Origin: JBKBMT01 sp046295655
GTDB lineage: Bacteria; Pseudomonadota; Alphaproteobacteria; Rhodobacterales; Rhodobacteraceae
NCBI GenBank assembly: GCA_046295655.1
Contig: JBKBMT010000006.1
Location: 1-64,000, forward strand
Direction of reading: 5' to 3'
Length of the DNA stretch: 64,000 nt
Shown here piece after piece: positions 1 to 7,997 of the stretch. How positions within the stretch are numbered: the stretch's first letter is position 1; each line of letters starts with the position of its first letter. The notes under the pieces were generated by a model that saw nothing but the letters and a program-made list of their open reading frames with translations, had not been told where the DNA came from and searched no databases. Both the position numbers and the translations under genes were made by a program.

Positions 1-211
1 GGGCGGGTGCCGCTTCGGCCGGGGTCGGGGCGGCATCCCAACGCGCCACCAGCGCGGCGAGATCGCCGCTTGCGGCCACCAGCGTGACGGCCTCGGCGCC
101 ACCTGCACCCGAGGGCGCCCCGCCCGCACGACCCGCGAACCACCAGACAAGGCCCAGATGCATCACGACCGCCGCGGCCAGCGCCGCGGCCATGCCGACC
201 ACGCGCATCAT
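1..211 (-). CDS. TonB-like energy transducer, N-terminal part (cut by window edge)
   Basis: Only the first 70 codons are present. They show a short cytoplasmic start (MMRVVG), one hydrophobic anchor rich in Ala/Val/Leu/Trp (about residues 5-26), then a Gly/Ala/Pro-rich periplasmic stretch, which is the usual N-terminal layout of TonB. The start ATG overlaps the stop of the upstream exbD by 4 nt (ATGA), placing it last in an exbB-exbD-exbD-tonB operon. TonB carries proton-motive-force energy from the ExbBD motor to outer-membrane receptors. The C-terminal domain lies outside the window, so TonB is inferred from topology and context. A TolA-like protein is the alternative. Confidence 0.7.
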   Translation of the reverse strand, partial: MMRVVGMAAALAAAVVMHLGLVWWFAGRAGGAPSGAGGAEAVTLVAASGDLAALVARWDAAPTPAEAAPA

Positions 212-606
212 GGCGCCGTCGTAGCGATGGCGACGGTCCCTGCCCCGGCCGCCGAAAGATCGGCCAACAGCCGCGCCACCGCAACCGCCGGTGCCCTGCC
301 ATCCGCGCGCAACACGACCTCGGGCCGTTCGCCGGCCCTGCAGGCCGCACAGGCGGCCGAGAACGCGGCCAGGGCCTCGTGGCCCCTTGCATCGCCGAAG
401 GCCGGCTGACCGGCGGCATCAAGCCAGAGCGTCGGCGCCTCCGCCGGCTGTCTGCCTTCGGCCTCGGGAAGGCTCACCTCCAGGGGTTCAGGCGGGGCGA
501 TCCGGGCGGCGATCAGGAAGAACACCAGCAGGAGGAACACCACGTTGATCATCGGCAAGAGCGGCTCGACCCGGATGCGCCGATCATCGGAAAGGTCGAG
601 ACGCAT
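208..606 (-). CDS. exbD: ExbD/TolR-family biopolymer transport protein (second copy)
   Basis: A 132-residue ExbD-family protein. It has a short basic N-terminus, one membrane segment (PMINVVFLLLVFFLIAAR, about residues 18-36) and a periplasmic domain ending in a beta-strand-like segment. The family's conserved membrane Asp is replaced: this copy reads PMINVV, whereas the neighbouring exbD reads PMIDVV. That Asp is thought to carry protons, so this subunit may be structural while the other drives proton flow. The start is at MRLDLSDD; it overlaps the upstream exbD stop, and the longer frame upstream is antisense-like. It is the third gene of the Exb/Ton operon. Confidence 0.88.
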   Translation of the reverse strand: MRLDLSDDRRIRVEPLLPMINVVFLLLVFFLIAARIAPPEPLEVSLPEAEGRQPAEAPTLWLDAAGQPAFGDARGHEALAAFSAACAACRAGERPEVVLRADGRAPAVAVARLLADLSAAGAGTVAIATTAP

Positions 607-989
607 CACTCCGCCACCACGATCCGGGCGATCCCGGCCGCCCGCAACCCCGTGACCAGATCGAGCAGCTGTTGCAGCGATATCCCCTCCTCGGCGCGCA
701 GCACCACCGGATCGTCCGGGGCCGTCATCAGCGGGACAAGCGCCGTTGGCAGGTCGGGCACGGCCACAGGCAGACCGTTGAGGCGCACCCCGTCGGGCGA
801 AAGCGCGATCAGCCGCGGCGGGCCCTTCCACGCGTCTCCGCCCTGCCCCGGCGGCGCAACCGGAACCACGGCCTCGACCCCGAACCGGGCGACCAGCATG
901 AAGAACACCATCAGCAGGAACACGACATCGATCATCGGCGTCAGGTTCGGCCGGCGCCGTGCCGGCGATGCCGCGGGATCGATCCTCAT
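606..989 (-). CDS. exbD: ExbD/TolR-family biopolymer transport protein (first copy)
   Basis: A 127-residue ExbD-type protein. After a basic N-terminus comes the motif NLTPMIDVVFLLMVFFML (about residues 14-31), containing the membrane Asp that is the proposed proton carrier of ExbD/TolR. A periplasmic domain follows. The start MRIDPAA overlaps the 3' end of exbB by 4 nt, and the stop overlaps the start of the second exbD (TGATG). It forms the inner-membrane motor with ExbB and powers TonB. Two adjacent exbD genes suggest a mixed ExbD stator or separate partners. Confidence 0.92.
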   Translation of the reverse strand: MRIDPAASPARRRPNLTPMIDVVFLLMVFFMLVARFGVEAVVPVAPPGQGGDAWKGPPRLIALSPDGVRLNGLPVAVPDLPTALVPLMTAPDDPVVLRAEEGISLQQLLDLVTGLRAAGIARIVVAE

Positions 990-1657
990 TCCGCCGCCCG
1001 AAGGCGCTGCGCCCGCGCCGGATCGCGGGTCAGGATCCGGGTGGCCGCATCCTCCATCTCGCGGCGCAGGCGATCGGCCACGGCATCGACCCAGACCACC
1101 GCGACCGAGGCCGGGATCGCCACGGCCATGCCGGCGGCCGTGGTCAGGAGCGCCTCCCATATGCCACCTGCCAGGACCGCGGGATCGGCCCGCGCACCCG
1201 TCGCCTCAAGGGCGCGGAAGGCCGCGATCATGCCCAGCACCGTGCCGAGCAGACCCAGCAGCGGCGCGATGGTGGCGATCAGTTCCAGCCCGCGCACCCC
1301 GCTGCGCGCCTCGGCCAGAAAGTGCCGGCCGATCCTCGCGACCTCCAGTTCCGCGTCCTCGCGGGTGAGCTGGGGGTCGCGCCGTGCCTCCATCGCCGCG
1401 CAGGCGAGCCGCGCGCGCCACGACCGCCGCCCCGCCACCTGCGCCGATGCGGCCTCGGTCTGTCCTCTTGCCCACAGATCGACCGCGCGCGCCGTGTGCC
1501 TGCCCCCGGACCATGCGCCGCCGACCAGAAGATGCCCGATCTTCCACAGGATCAGCGCGACCATGATCACCGACAGAAGGGCAATCGCCATCAGCGCCGG
1601 ACCGCCCCTTTCGAAGAGGCCGGTGAAGTCAGCGACAAGGCTCGGATCAACAGGCAT
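986..1657 (-). CDS. exbB: MotA/TolQ/ExbB proton channel family protein
   Basis: A 223-residue inner-membrane protein with three hydrophobic segments: about residues 17-40 (LMAIALLSVIMVALILW), about 128-150 (LIATIAPLLGLLGTVLGMIA) and about 165-190 (GMAVAIPASVAVVWV). The second holds the Pro-Leu-Leu-Gly-Leu-Leu-Gly-Thr-Val signature of the MotA/TolQ/ExbB family. It forms the pentameric channel around ExbD and couples proton flow to TonB. It is the first gene of the minus-strand operon exbB-exbD-exbD-tonB. An 87-nt gap separates it from sixA upstream and contains a CTATAC -10-like sequence. Confidence 0.93.
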   Translation of the reverse strand: MPVDPSLVADFTGLFERGGPALMAIALLSVIMVALILWKIGHLLVGGAWSGGRHTARAVDLWARGQTEAASAQVAGRRSWRARLACAAMEARRDPQLTREDAELEVARIGRHFLAEARSGVRGLELIATIAPLLGLLGTVLGMIAAFRALEATGARADPAVLAGGIWEALLTTAAGMAVAIPASVAVVWVDAVADRLRREMEDAATRILTRDPARAQRLRAAE

Positions 1658-1744
1658 GGTCTGGCATGTCCCCGGTCGGCCGGCGGTCGGGGTATAGCAG
1701 ACCCGTGCGCGCGCCGCACCTGCGCAGTGATGGCCCCGGTGCGC

Positions 1745-2251
1745 TCAGGCCTCGAGCGCGCGCGGGGTCACGAAATCCACCGCCGACCCCTGACCGAAAC
1801 CGACATCGCCCCAGGCGTCGCCCTCGAAGGTCGCAACCAGCGTGCCGCCGGTGGGATAGCGGCCAAAGTCCGGGTGGGCGGGGGCGCGCGCGAGGATCAG
1901 CCGGGCGAATTCGGCAATGCCGGGATTGTGGCCCAGCATCATGACCACCCGGCCCCTGGCCCGCCGCAAGGCGGACAGCATGGCATCGGGGCCGGCGAGA
2001 TAGAGTTCGGGCAGTTGACGGAGGGATGCCCGGCCGTCCAGATGCGGTCCGATCCTTTCCCATGTCTCGATCGTGCGCCGTGAATCGGAGCACAACACCT
2101 CGTCCGGCAGGTCCCCGCGCGAGGCAAGCCAATGCCCCAGCAGCTCGGCCGACCGACGGCCGCGGGCGTTCAGGGGGCGCTCGTGGTCTTGCAGTCGGGG
2201 GTCGTCCCAGCTCGACTTTGCATGGCGGGTGAGGATCAGGCGAAGCGTCAT
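1745..2251 (-). CDS. sixA: SixA-type histidine phosphatase
   Basis: A 168-residue histidine-phosphatase (phosphoglycerate mutase-like) protein. The catalytic RHA motif is at the start (LILTRHAKSSW, His at about residue 9), and the second catalytic His sits in MLGHNPG, the diagnostic SixA motif. SixA dephosphorylates phosphohistidine, for example on HPt or phosphotransferase proteins. The start at MTLRL overlaps the stop of the upstream iron-sulfur protein by 4 nt (ATGA), so argB, the iron-sulfur gene and sixA are probably one transcript. The natural substrate cannot be told from the sequence. Confidence 0.9.
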   Translation of the reverse strand: MTLRLILTRHAKSSWDDPRLQDHERPLNARGRRSAELLGHWLASRGDLPDEVLCSDSRRTIETWERIGPHLDGRASLRQLPELYLAGPDAMLSALRRARGRVVMMLGHNPGIAEFARLILARAPAHPDFGRYPTGGTLVATFEGDAWGDVGFGQGSAVDFVTPRALEA

Positions 2252-2898
2252 CGGTGGAACTGCCTCATGTGATAGGCCGACTGTTCCGGCATCCTGCCAT
2301 GGCCGGCAGAGACGGGACAGGCCCTGCGCACCGCGCAGCCGAAGGTCATGCAACCTGCCCCCTCGGGCAGATCGAGCCAGGCATGGCAGGCCGGCACGTC
2401 GTAGCCCCCGGCGCCCAGCGCCCCGGCCGGACAGGCGGTCAGGCACGGCCGGTCCGCGCAACTGTCGCAGGGACGCGGCAGGGGCGGCGGCAGGTCGATG
2501 TCCCCGCGCAGCGCCAGGGCGCCACGGAACGACACCCAGAGCCCCGCCTCCGCATGCACCAGCAGCCCGACGGGGCTTTGCCAGATTCGGCCGGTGCGCT
2601 GCGCCCAGGACTGGAACGGACGCCACGGCGGGCCATCGAAGGGAAAGACCGCCTTGCCGCCCAGATCGCAGGCAAGCCGCCCGATCACCCGGCGCGACCA
2701 GCGATCGATCGGGTCGGGGCGGCCGTCGCGCCACTCCGGCTGCGTGGCGAGATGCGGCCAGAAGCCGGCGCCGTCGGGGCCGATCAGCAGAACGGCCGCG
2801 ATATCGGGGGGGAAGCCATCGTCAGGCAGCGGTCGGAAGCTGCCGAGAACGGTCAGACCCTCGACCGTCAGCCGCGCCGAGATCGCGGCAAGCGTCAC
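2248..2898 (-). CDS. Ferredoxin-like iron-sulfur protein
   Basis: A 216-residue cytoplasmic protein whose C-terminal third carries clustered cysteines: CDSCADRPCLTACP (the CxxCx4CxxxCP pattern of a [4Fe-4S] site), then further Cys in PACHAW, GCMTFGC and RRACP. These could hold a second cluster, as in QueG-like dicluster domains. The N-terminal two thirds matches no family I can name. Translation probably starts at the GTG whose last bases overlap the argB stop (GTGA), since the open frame upstream only shadows argB. The stop overlaps the sixA start. An electron-transfer or redox role is inferred; the substrate is unknown. Confidence 0.8.
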   Translation of the reverse strand: MTLAAISARLTVEGLTVLGSFRPLPDDGFPPDIAAVLLIGPDGAGFWPHLATQPEWRDGRPDPIDRWSRRVIGRLACDLGGKAVFPFDGPPWRPFQSWAQRTGRIWQSPVGLLVHAEAGLWVSFRGALALRGDIDLPPPLPRPCDSCADRPCLTACPAGALGAGGYDVPACHAWLDLPEGAGCMTFGCAVRRACPVSAGHGRMPEQSAYHMRQFHR

Positions 2899-3791
2899 CG
2901 GACGCGCGGCTTGATTCGCGGCTCGGTCGACCGGATCAGGCTGCCCGCGCCCTGGTCGGTGAAGAGTTCCAGAAGGCAGGCATTCGGGATCCGGCCGTCC
3001 AGGATGACGACGGCACGGACGCCTTGTTCCAGCGCCGCCAGCGCGGTCTCGGTCTTGGGAATCATTCCGCCCGCGATCACACCCTCGTCGGTCAGGCGCC
3101 GCACATCCTCGGGCGACAGCTGGGTGATCACGTTGCCGTCCCGGTCCTTCACCCCCGCCACATCGGTCAGCAGAAGCAGCCGGTCGGCCTTCAGCGCGCC
3201 GGCAATGGCACCGGCCGCCGTGTCGCCGTTGACGTTGAAGGTCTCGTTGTCCTCGACCCCGGTGCCGACCGGGGCCACCACGGGGATGATTCCGGCTGCA
3301 TAGAGATCGCGCAGCACCTGCACGTTCATTTCCACCGGCCGACCGACAAACCCCAGCGCCGGATCGTCGGCTTCGCACACCATCAGGTCATCGTCCTTGC
3401 CCGAGATGCCGACCGCGCGGCCGCCCTGGTCATTGATCGCCTGGACGATGCGCTTGTTGACAAGGCCGGACAGAACCATCTCGACCACCTCGACGGTCTG
3501 CTTGTCGGTGACGCGCTTGCCGCGCACGAAGTCGGACTTGACCCCGAGCTTCGCGAGCAGGTCGTTGATCATCGGCCCCCCGCCATGGACCACCACCGGG
3601 TTCACCCCGACCTGGCGCATCAGAACGATGTCGCGGGCGAACTCCGCCATCGCATCGTCGTCGCCCATGGCATTCCCGCCGAACTTTATGACGACCACGG
3701 CCCCGGCATAGCGTTGCAGATAGGGCAGGGCTTCGGACAGGGTGCGGGCGGTGCCGGCGGGATCGCGCATCATGGCAAGCTGCTTCTTCAT
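2895..3791 (-). CDS. argB: Acetylglutamate kinase
   Basis: A 298-residue amino-acid kinase. The ATP-binding strand reads VVIKFGGNAMGDD (about residues 33-45), followed by VVHGGGPMI, which binds the acetylglutamate and phosphate. Later motifs VNGDTAAGAIA and LLLTDVAGVKD are typical of ArgB. It phosphorylates N-acetyl-L-glutamate in the second step of arginine synthesis. Length and start (MKKQLAMMRD) fit the family. It is the first gene of a minus-strand unit with the iron-sulfur protein and sixA; 26 nt separate it from the ACT-domain gene upstream. Confidence 0.96.
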   Translation of the reverse strand: MKKQLAMMRDPAGTARTLSEALPYLQRYAGAVVVIKFGGNAMGDDDAMAEFARDIVLMRQVGVNPVVVHGGGPMINDLLAKLGVKSDFVRGKRVTDKQTVEVVEMVLSGLVNKRIVQAINDQGGRAVGISGKDDDLMVCEADDPALGFVGRPVEMNVQVLRDLYAAGIIPVVAPVGTGVEDNETFNVNGDTAAGAIAGALKADRLLLLTDVAGVKDRDGNVITQLSPEDVRRLTDEGVIAGGMIPKTETALAALEQGVRAVVILDGRIPNACLLELFTDQGAGSLIRSTEPRIKPRVR

Positions 3792-3817
3792 CGGGCCTCC
3801 GGGGCGGGCGCGGCGCC

Positions 3818-4243
3818 CTAAGTAGCCGCTTCGCCACGGGCTGCCAAGGCCGCCAGACGGCGCAGAAGGTGCAGCGCCCGCTCCGCGTCGGCCAGCGGCA
3901 CGAAGGCATGATCGTGATGGAAGGCGGCGATCATGTTGCAGGGTATGCCGGCATCGGCCAGCGCGCCGGCCACCCCCGCGGTCAGCCCGACACCATCGAG
4001 CGCCGAATGCACCCGGAGCGTGATGCAGGCCATCACCTGAGCATCATCGAACCCGGCCCGCAGCGCCTCGGAGCGCGGCAGCACCAGCGACACTCCCTCG
4101 TCCTCGCGGAAACTCGCCAGCGCGACCGGCAGCAGCGCGGCGGCCTCGGGTGCCGCGGCGGCGCAGAACACCCATTCGCCGGGGCGCAGCCAAGGGTCCA
4201 TGCCGGCGATCATGGCGCGGCGGTCGCGGACCGGGGTCGTCAC
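3818..4243 (-). CDS. ACT-domain protein
   Basis: A 141-residue protein resembling the small stand-alone ACT proteins common in proteobacteria. The first part is a beta-rich segment (WVFCAAAAPEAA); the second (about residues 72-125) follows the ACT pattern, with CITLRVHSALDGVGLTAGVAG, an alpha helix (ALADAGIPCNMIAAFHHDH), then a final strand and helix. ACT domains bind small ligands, often amino acids, and regulate enzymes. It sits 26 nt before argB on the same strand, which hints at, but does not prove, a link to amino-acid metabolism. It is divergent from the SDR gene, with 59 nt between. Confidence 0.78.
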   Translation of the reverse strand: MTTPVRDRRAMIAGMDPWLRPGEWVFCAAAAPEAAALLPVALASFREDEGVSLVLPRSEALRAGFDDAQVMACITLRVHSALDGVGLTAGVAGALADAGIPCNMIAAFHHDHAFVPLADAERALHLLRRLAALAARGEAAT

Positions 4244-4302
4244 GGTGCTTTCCTTTTCCTGAGCGTAAGCGTAGGGTTTGGCCGGCCGAACAGGGGCGGA
4301 TC

Positions 4303-5034
4303 ATGGCACATCAGAAGACTCTCGTTCTGACCGGCGCAAGCCGCGGCATCGGACACGCAACCGTGAAGCGCTTTTCCGCCGAGGGCTGGCGCGTGCTGAC
4401 ATGCTCGCGCCAGCCGTTCGACCCGCGCTGCCCGTGGCCGGGCGGGGTCGAGAACCACATCGAACTGGATCTCGCCGACCCGAACCGCACCATAGCGGCA
4501 ATCGAGATCATCAAGGAAAGGATCGGCGGGCGGCTGGACGCGCTGGTGAACAATGCGGGCATCTCGCCGAAGGGCCCGGGCGGGACGCGGCTTGGCACGC
4601 TCGACACCGATCTGAGGGTCTGGGGGCAGGTGTTCCACGTCAATTTCTTTGCCTCGGTGGTGCTGGCGCGGGGGCTGAAGGACGAGTTGTCGGCCGCCGG
4701 AGGCTGCGTCGTCAACGTCACCTCGATCGCCGGCAGCCGGGTGCACCCCTTTGCGGGGGCGGCCTATGCGACATCGAAGGCCGCGCTCGCGGCGCTGACG
4801 CGCGAAATGGCGCACGATTTCGGACCGCTTGGCGTGCGCGTCAACGCAATCGCGCCGGGCGAGGTGGAAACCTCGATCCTGTCGCCCGGCACCGAGAAGA
4901 TCGTCGAGACGCTGCCCCTGCGCCGTCTCGGCCAGCCGCGCGAGGTGGCAGACGTGATCTGGTTCCTGTGTTCGGAACAGGCAAGCTACATCTCCGGCGC
5001 CGAGATCGCGGTCAACGGCGCCCAGCATGTCTGA
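4303..5034 (+). CDS. SDR-family oxidoreductase
   Basis: A 243-residue classical short-chain dehydrogenase/reductase. The cofactor motif TGASRGIGHA is at residues 10-19, the structural NNAG at 83-86, and the catalytic Ser141, Tyr155 and Lys159 (YATSK) are all present. The C-terminal segment (SYISGAEIAVNGA) is typical of FabG-like enzymes. It should reduce or oxidise a carbonyl/hydroxyl group with NAD(P). The substrate is not evident. The start at MAHQKTLV has a weak GGGG site in front; the longer frame upstream overlaps the divergent ACT gene and was rejected. It is convergent with the caspase-like gene. Confidence 0.9.
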   Translation: MAHQKTLVLTGASRGIGHATVKRFSAEGWRVLTCSRQPFDPRCPWPGGVENHIELDLADPNRTIAAIEIIKERIGGRLDALVNNAGISPKGPGGTRLGTLDTDLRVWGQVFHVNFFASVVLARGLKDELSAAGGCVVNVTSIAGSRVHPFAGAAYATSKAALAALTREMAHDFGPLGVRVNAIAPGEVETSILSPGTEKIVETLPLRRLGQPREVADVIWFLCSEQASYISGAEIAVNGAQHV

Positions 5035-5039
5035 CCCCG

Positions 5040-6680
5040 TCAGCGCAGGGCTTCGGCCAGAAGCTGGACGATGGTCGCCTCGTTGACATAGCCCGTCACC
5101 GGCAGGTTCCGCGCCTGCTGGAATCGGCGGATCGCGGCCCGGGTCTCGCGGTCGAAATTCCCGTCAACAGCGCCGGGTCGATAGCCGCCTGCGGCAAGCC
5201 GCTGCTCGATGATGTTGCGCGTGAACCGGTTGAGGTTCAGAGCCGCTTCCTCGGCCTGCGCCTGTTGCAGCGCCGGATCCGGGCGTTCCACCTGGGTAAG
5301 CGCAGCGATCCGTTCCTGGGCCTCGCCCGCGAAGGCACCGCGCGGGAAATCGGACAGATAGGCACGGTAGGCGGCGACGGTATTGGCGGCCTCGGCCCGG
5401 CCCCATGCCGCACGGTCGCGTTCGGCCGCAGCCTCGCGGGCCGCCGCCTCGAACACTGCCAGCCTTTCGCGGGCGACCTCGGCGAACAGCCCGTCGGGAT
5501 ATCGGCGCAGATAGGCACGCAACCCGGCCTCGTCGCCCGCTGCGCCGGTCTCCTGCCAGAAGGCGCGATCCTGGCGTTCCTGCTGTGCCCGGCGCGCCTC
5601 TGCCTCGGCCTCAAGCTCCGCCGCGCGGCGGGCGGCCTGTGCCTCGAGCCGAGTTATCTGGTCAGCGGTCAGGAAGCCGGTCGGGTGGATGTCGTTCTGG
5701 CCCTGCCATGCGGCAATGGCGCCGCGGGTCCCGGGCCCGAAGATGCCGTCGATCCCCCGGGTGCCGAAACCAAGAAGCGTCAGGGCGCGCTGGATCTCTC
5801 GGCGACGCTCGCGCCCGAGGTTGAGGGCGGCTTCCGCCGCCTCGCCGGCAACGGCCGGATCCGCGCGCAGCCGGTTCAGCGCGGCGCGGGCCTCCGGCGC
5901 ATTCGCCCCTGCGGGATGCGCACGCAGATAGGCCTCGTAGCCGGCAACCGTATTCGCCGCGACCGCCCGCGCCCAGGCCTCGCGCTCGCGCAGGTCCGGC
6001 GGGGACGGCACGACGGCGGCATCGGACAGGGGCAGGAACGGCAGGTGCCGGGGAAGGAAGCCGGTGGCGATCAGGTCCGGCCGGTCGTCCAGTGCCACGG
6101 CCGCGACGGTGCCGCGGTCGAGCAACGCCTCGGTGGCGAATTCGCCCAGTGCGACCACCGGACCCTGAACCACGGTGACCCCCTGGGGAATGTCCAGCGG
6201 CCCGATGCCCGAGGCAAGACCGGCCCCCACGGCAACCCGGCGCCCGTCGCTGCCCAGAAGGACGACCGCGCCGCCCGGCGCCTCGGCGGCCATGTCCAGC
6301 ACTGCCGACAGGGCGATGCCCATGCCGCCGACCGTCGCAAGGTCGGGAATGCGCGCGTCGGTGCCCAGGAACCAGGTCCCGGACTGCGACTGAACGAAAT
6401 GACCCGAAAGCCAGATCACCAGACGTTCGGGCGTCTCGGTCGCAGTCAGGTGGCGAGAGAACAGCGTGCGGATCTCGTTGGCGTTGCGGTCGCGACCCTG
6501 GATGACCGCGAATCCCGCATCCTCCAGTGTCGCGACCAGGCCTGCCGTCCGGTCCGCACCGGGCGTGACGGGGGCAAAGCGGTAGGCGCCGTTCGCCAGA
6601 ACGACGGCGCGGTTCTCGGCAAGCGCCGGAAAGGCGGACAGGATCGCGGCAAGCGAGGCTGAGAGGAGCAGGCGCATCAT
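5040..6680 (-). CDS. Exported caspase-like protein with two peptidoglycan-binding domains; catalytic Cys not seen
   Basis: A 546-residue protein with a Sec signal peptide (MMRLLLSASLAAILSAFPALA). An N-terminal caspase-like (peptidase C14) fold follows: RAVVLANGAYRF, then VIWLSGHF with the expected His at residue 94. Where active members have Asp-Ala-Cys-Arg, this protein reads LLGSDGRR (about 142-148), so the nucleophile is missing and it is probably a pseudo-protease. Two PG_binding_1-type domains lie at about 286-350 and 480-546, linked by an Ala/Glu/Arg-rich helical region with repeats of the type AxANTVAxYxAYL. A periplasmic, wall-associated role is inferred. Confidence 0.82.
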   Translation of the reverse strand: MMRLLLSASLAAILSAFPALAENRAVVLANGAYRFAPVTPGADRTAGLVATLEDAGFAVIQGRDRNANEIRTLFSRHLTATETPERLVIWLSGHFVQSQSGTWFLGTDARIPDLATVGGMGIALSAVLDMAAEAPGGAVVLLGSDGRRVAVGAGLASGIGPLDIPQGVTVVQGPVVALGEFATEALLDRGTVAAVALDDRPDLIATGFLPRHLPFLPLSDAAVVPSPPDLREREAWARAVAANTVAGYEAYLRAHPAGANAPEARAALNRLRADPAVAGEAAEAALNLGRERRREIQRALTLLGFGTRGIDGIFGPGTRGAIAAWQGQNDIHPTGFLTADQITRLEAQAARRAAELEAEAEARRAQQERQDRAFWQETGAAGDEAGLRAYLRRYPDGLFAEVARERLAVFEAAAREAAAERDRAAWGRAEAANTVAAYRAYLSDFPRGAFAGEAQERIAALTQVERPDPALQQAQAEEAALNLNRFTRNIIEQRLAAGGYRPGAVDGNFDRETRAAIRRFQQARNLPVTGYVNEATIVQLLAEALR

Positions 6681-6747
6681 GTATCCTCCGGTTCGTCGGG
6701 CCCGAAGGCAGAACGCGGCGAAGAGCCGTTCTGTTCCCGTCCGGGTC

Positions 6748-7971
6748 TCAGTCGTAGTTCCGGCGGTCCTCGATCACCTTCCCGTCGTTCGGCAGGCTGC
6801 CGGGGGGGACGAGTTCGACCCGGCCGCGCAGCTTCAGCGCAGCCAGGATCGACCCTTCGTAAAGCGCGGGGTTGGCGGCGCGCGTCTCGACCTGCACGGT
6901 CATCACATCCATTTCGCCCTCGCGGTCGGCGATCACCCGGGCGCGGCTGACCTCGGGGTGGTGCGCGACGAAATCGGCGACCTGCTCGGGGCGCACGAAC
7001 ATCCCCTTGATCTTCGTGGTCTGGTCGGCGCGGCCCATCCAGCCCCTGATGCGCATGTTGGTCCTGCCGCACGGCGACTGACCCGGCAGGACCGCCGACA
7101 GATCGCCGGTGGCAAAGCGGATGAGCGGATAGTCGGGGTTGAGCGCGGTGACGACGACCTCGCCGACCTCTCCATCGGGGACAGGATCCCCGGTGCCGGG
7201 GCGCACGATTTCGACGATCACGCCCTCGTCCACCACCATGCCGTCCAGCGCATCGGTCTCGTAGGCGATATTGCCCAGATCGGCGGTGGCATAGCATTGC
7301 CGGCAGGTGATGCCGCGATCGGAATAATACTGTCTCAGGCTGGGAAACAGTGCGCCGCCACCCACCACGGCCCGGACGATCCGAAGGTCCTGGCCCATCT
7401 CGTCGGCCTTGTCGAGGATGACCTTCAGGAAATCGGGCGTTCCGGCATAGGCCGTGGTGCCGATGTCGGCCGCGGCCCGCACCTGAAGCTCGGTCTGTCC
7501 GGTGCCGGCGGGCACCACCGCGGAACCGACGGCGCGAGCGGCATTCTCGAACATCATGCCGGCCGGGACGAGGTGATAGGAAAAGCAGTTCTGCACGATG
7601 TCGCCGCGGCCAATGCCGGAGGCGTGCAGGAAGCGGCCGAGGCGCCACCAGTCGTCGGCGGTGCGCCCCGGTTCGTAGATCGGTCCCGGCGACTGGAACA
7701 CATGATCGAAACCTGCAACCGGCAAGGCCGCGAAGCCACCGAAGGGCGGGGCCGCGGCCTGGGCACCGATCAGAGAGGACTTGCGGATCACCGGCAGCCG
7801 CGCAAGCGCGGCGCGGTCGGTGATCCCGGCCGGATCGACACCATCAAGATGCGTCGCCAGGGCAGGTGCGGCCGCGATCGCCCGGGCGATCAGCCCAGGC
7901 AGGACGGCCGAGATCGCGGCCTCGCGCGCATCGGTGCTGCGGGTTTCGAGATCGTCGAAATGGGCGCCCAT
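6748..7971 (-). CDS. Phenylacetate-CoA ligase-like AMP-forming enzyme
   Basis: A 407-residue adenylate-forming enzyme of the PaaK type. It has the N-terminal RKSSLIG segment, the AGTPDFLK and YATADLGNIAYE segments of the adenylation core, and the C-terminal RGWMGRADQTTKIKGMFV hinge followed by VEVARVI-type elements. It should activate a carboxylic acid, perhaps aromatic, to its CoA thioester. The start was placed at MGAHFDDLE because GGAGGAG lies about 10 nt upstream; an in-frame ATG 13 codons earlier would overlap livF. It is the last gene of the Liv-type transporter cluster, so its substrate may be what the transporter imports. Confidence 0.86.
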   Translation of the reverse strand: MGAHFDDLETRSTDAREAAISAVLPGLIARAIAAAPALATHLDGVDPAGITDRAALARLPVIRKSSLIGAQAAAPPFGGFAALPVAGFDHVFQSPGPIYEPGRTADDWWRLGRFLHASGIGRGDIVQNCFSYHLVPAGMMFENAARAVGSAVVPAGTGQTELQVRAAADIGTTAYAGTPDFLKVILDKADEMGQDLRIVRAVVGGGALFPSLRQYYSDRGITCRQCYATADLGNIAYETDALDGMVVDEGVIVEIVRPGTGDPVPDGEVGEVVVTALNPDYPLIRFATGDLSAVLPGQSPCGRTNMRIRGWMGRADQTTKIKGMFVRPEQVADFVAHHPEVSRARVIADREGEMDVMTVQVETRAANPALYEGSILAALKLRGRVELVPPGSLPNDGKVIEDRRNYD

Positions 7972-7997
7972 TGCCGCCGCTCCTCCACCGTCCGCGC

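Noticed and set aside
2073..3821. 582-codon plus-strand open frame
   Set aside because: It is antisense to argB, the iron-sulfur gene and sixA, which have clear family motifs; its sequence is Arg/Pro/His-rich, as expected for a shadow of high-GC genes.
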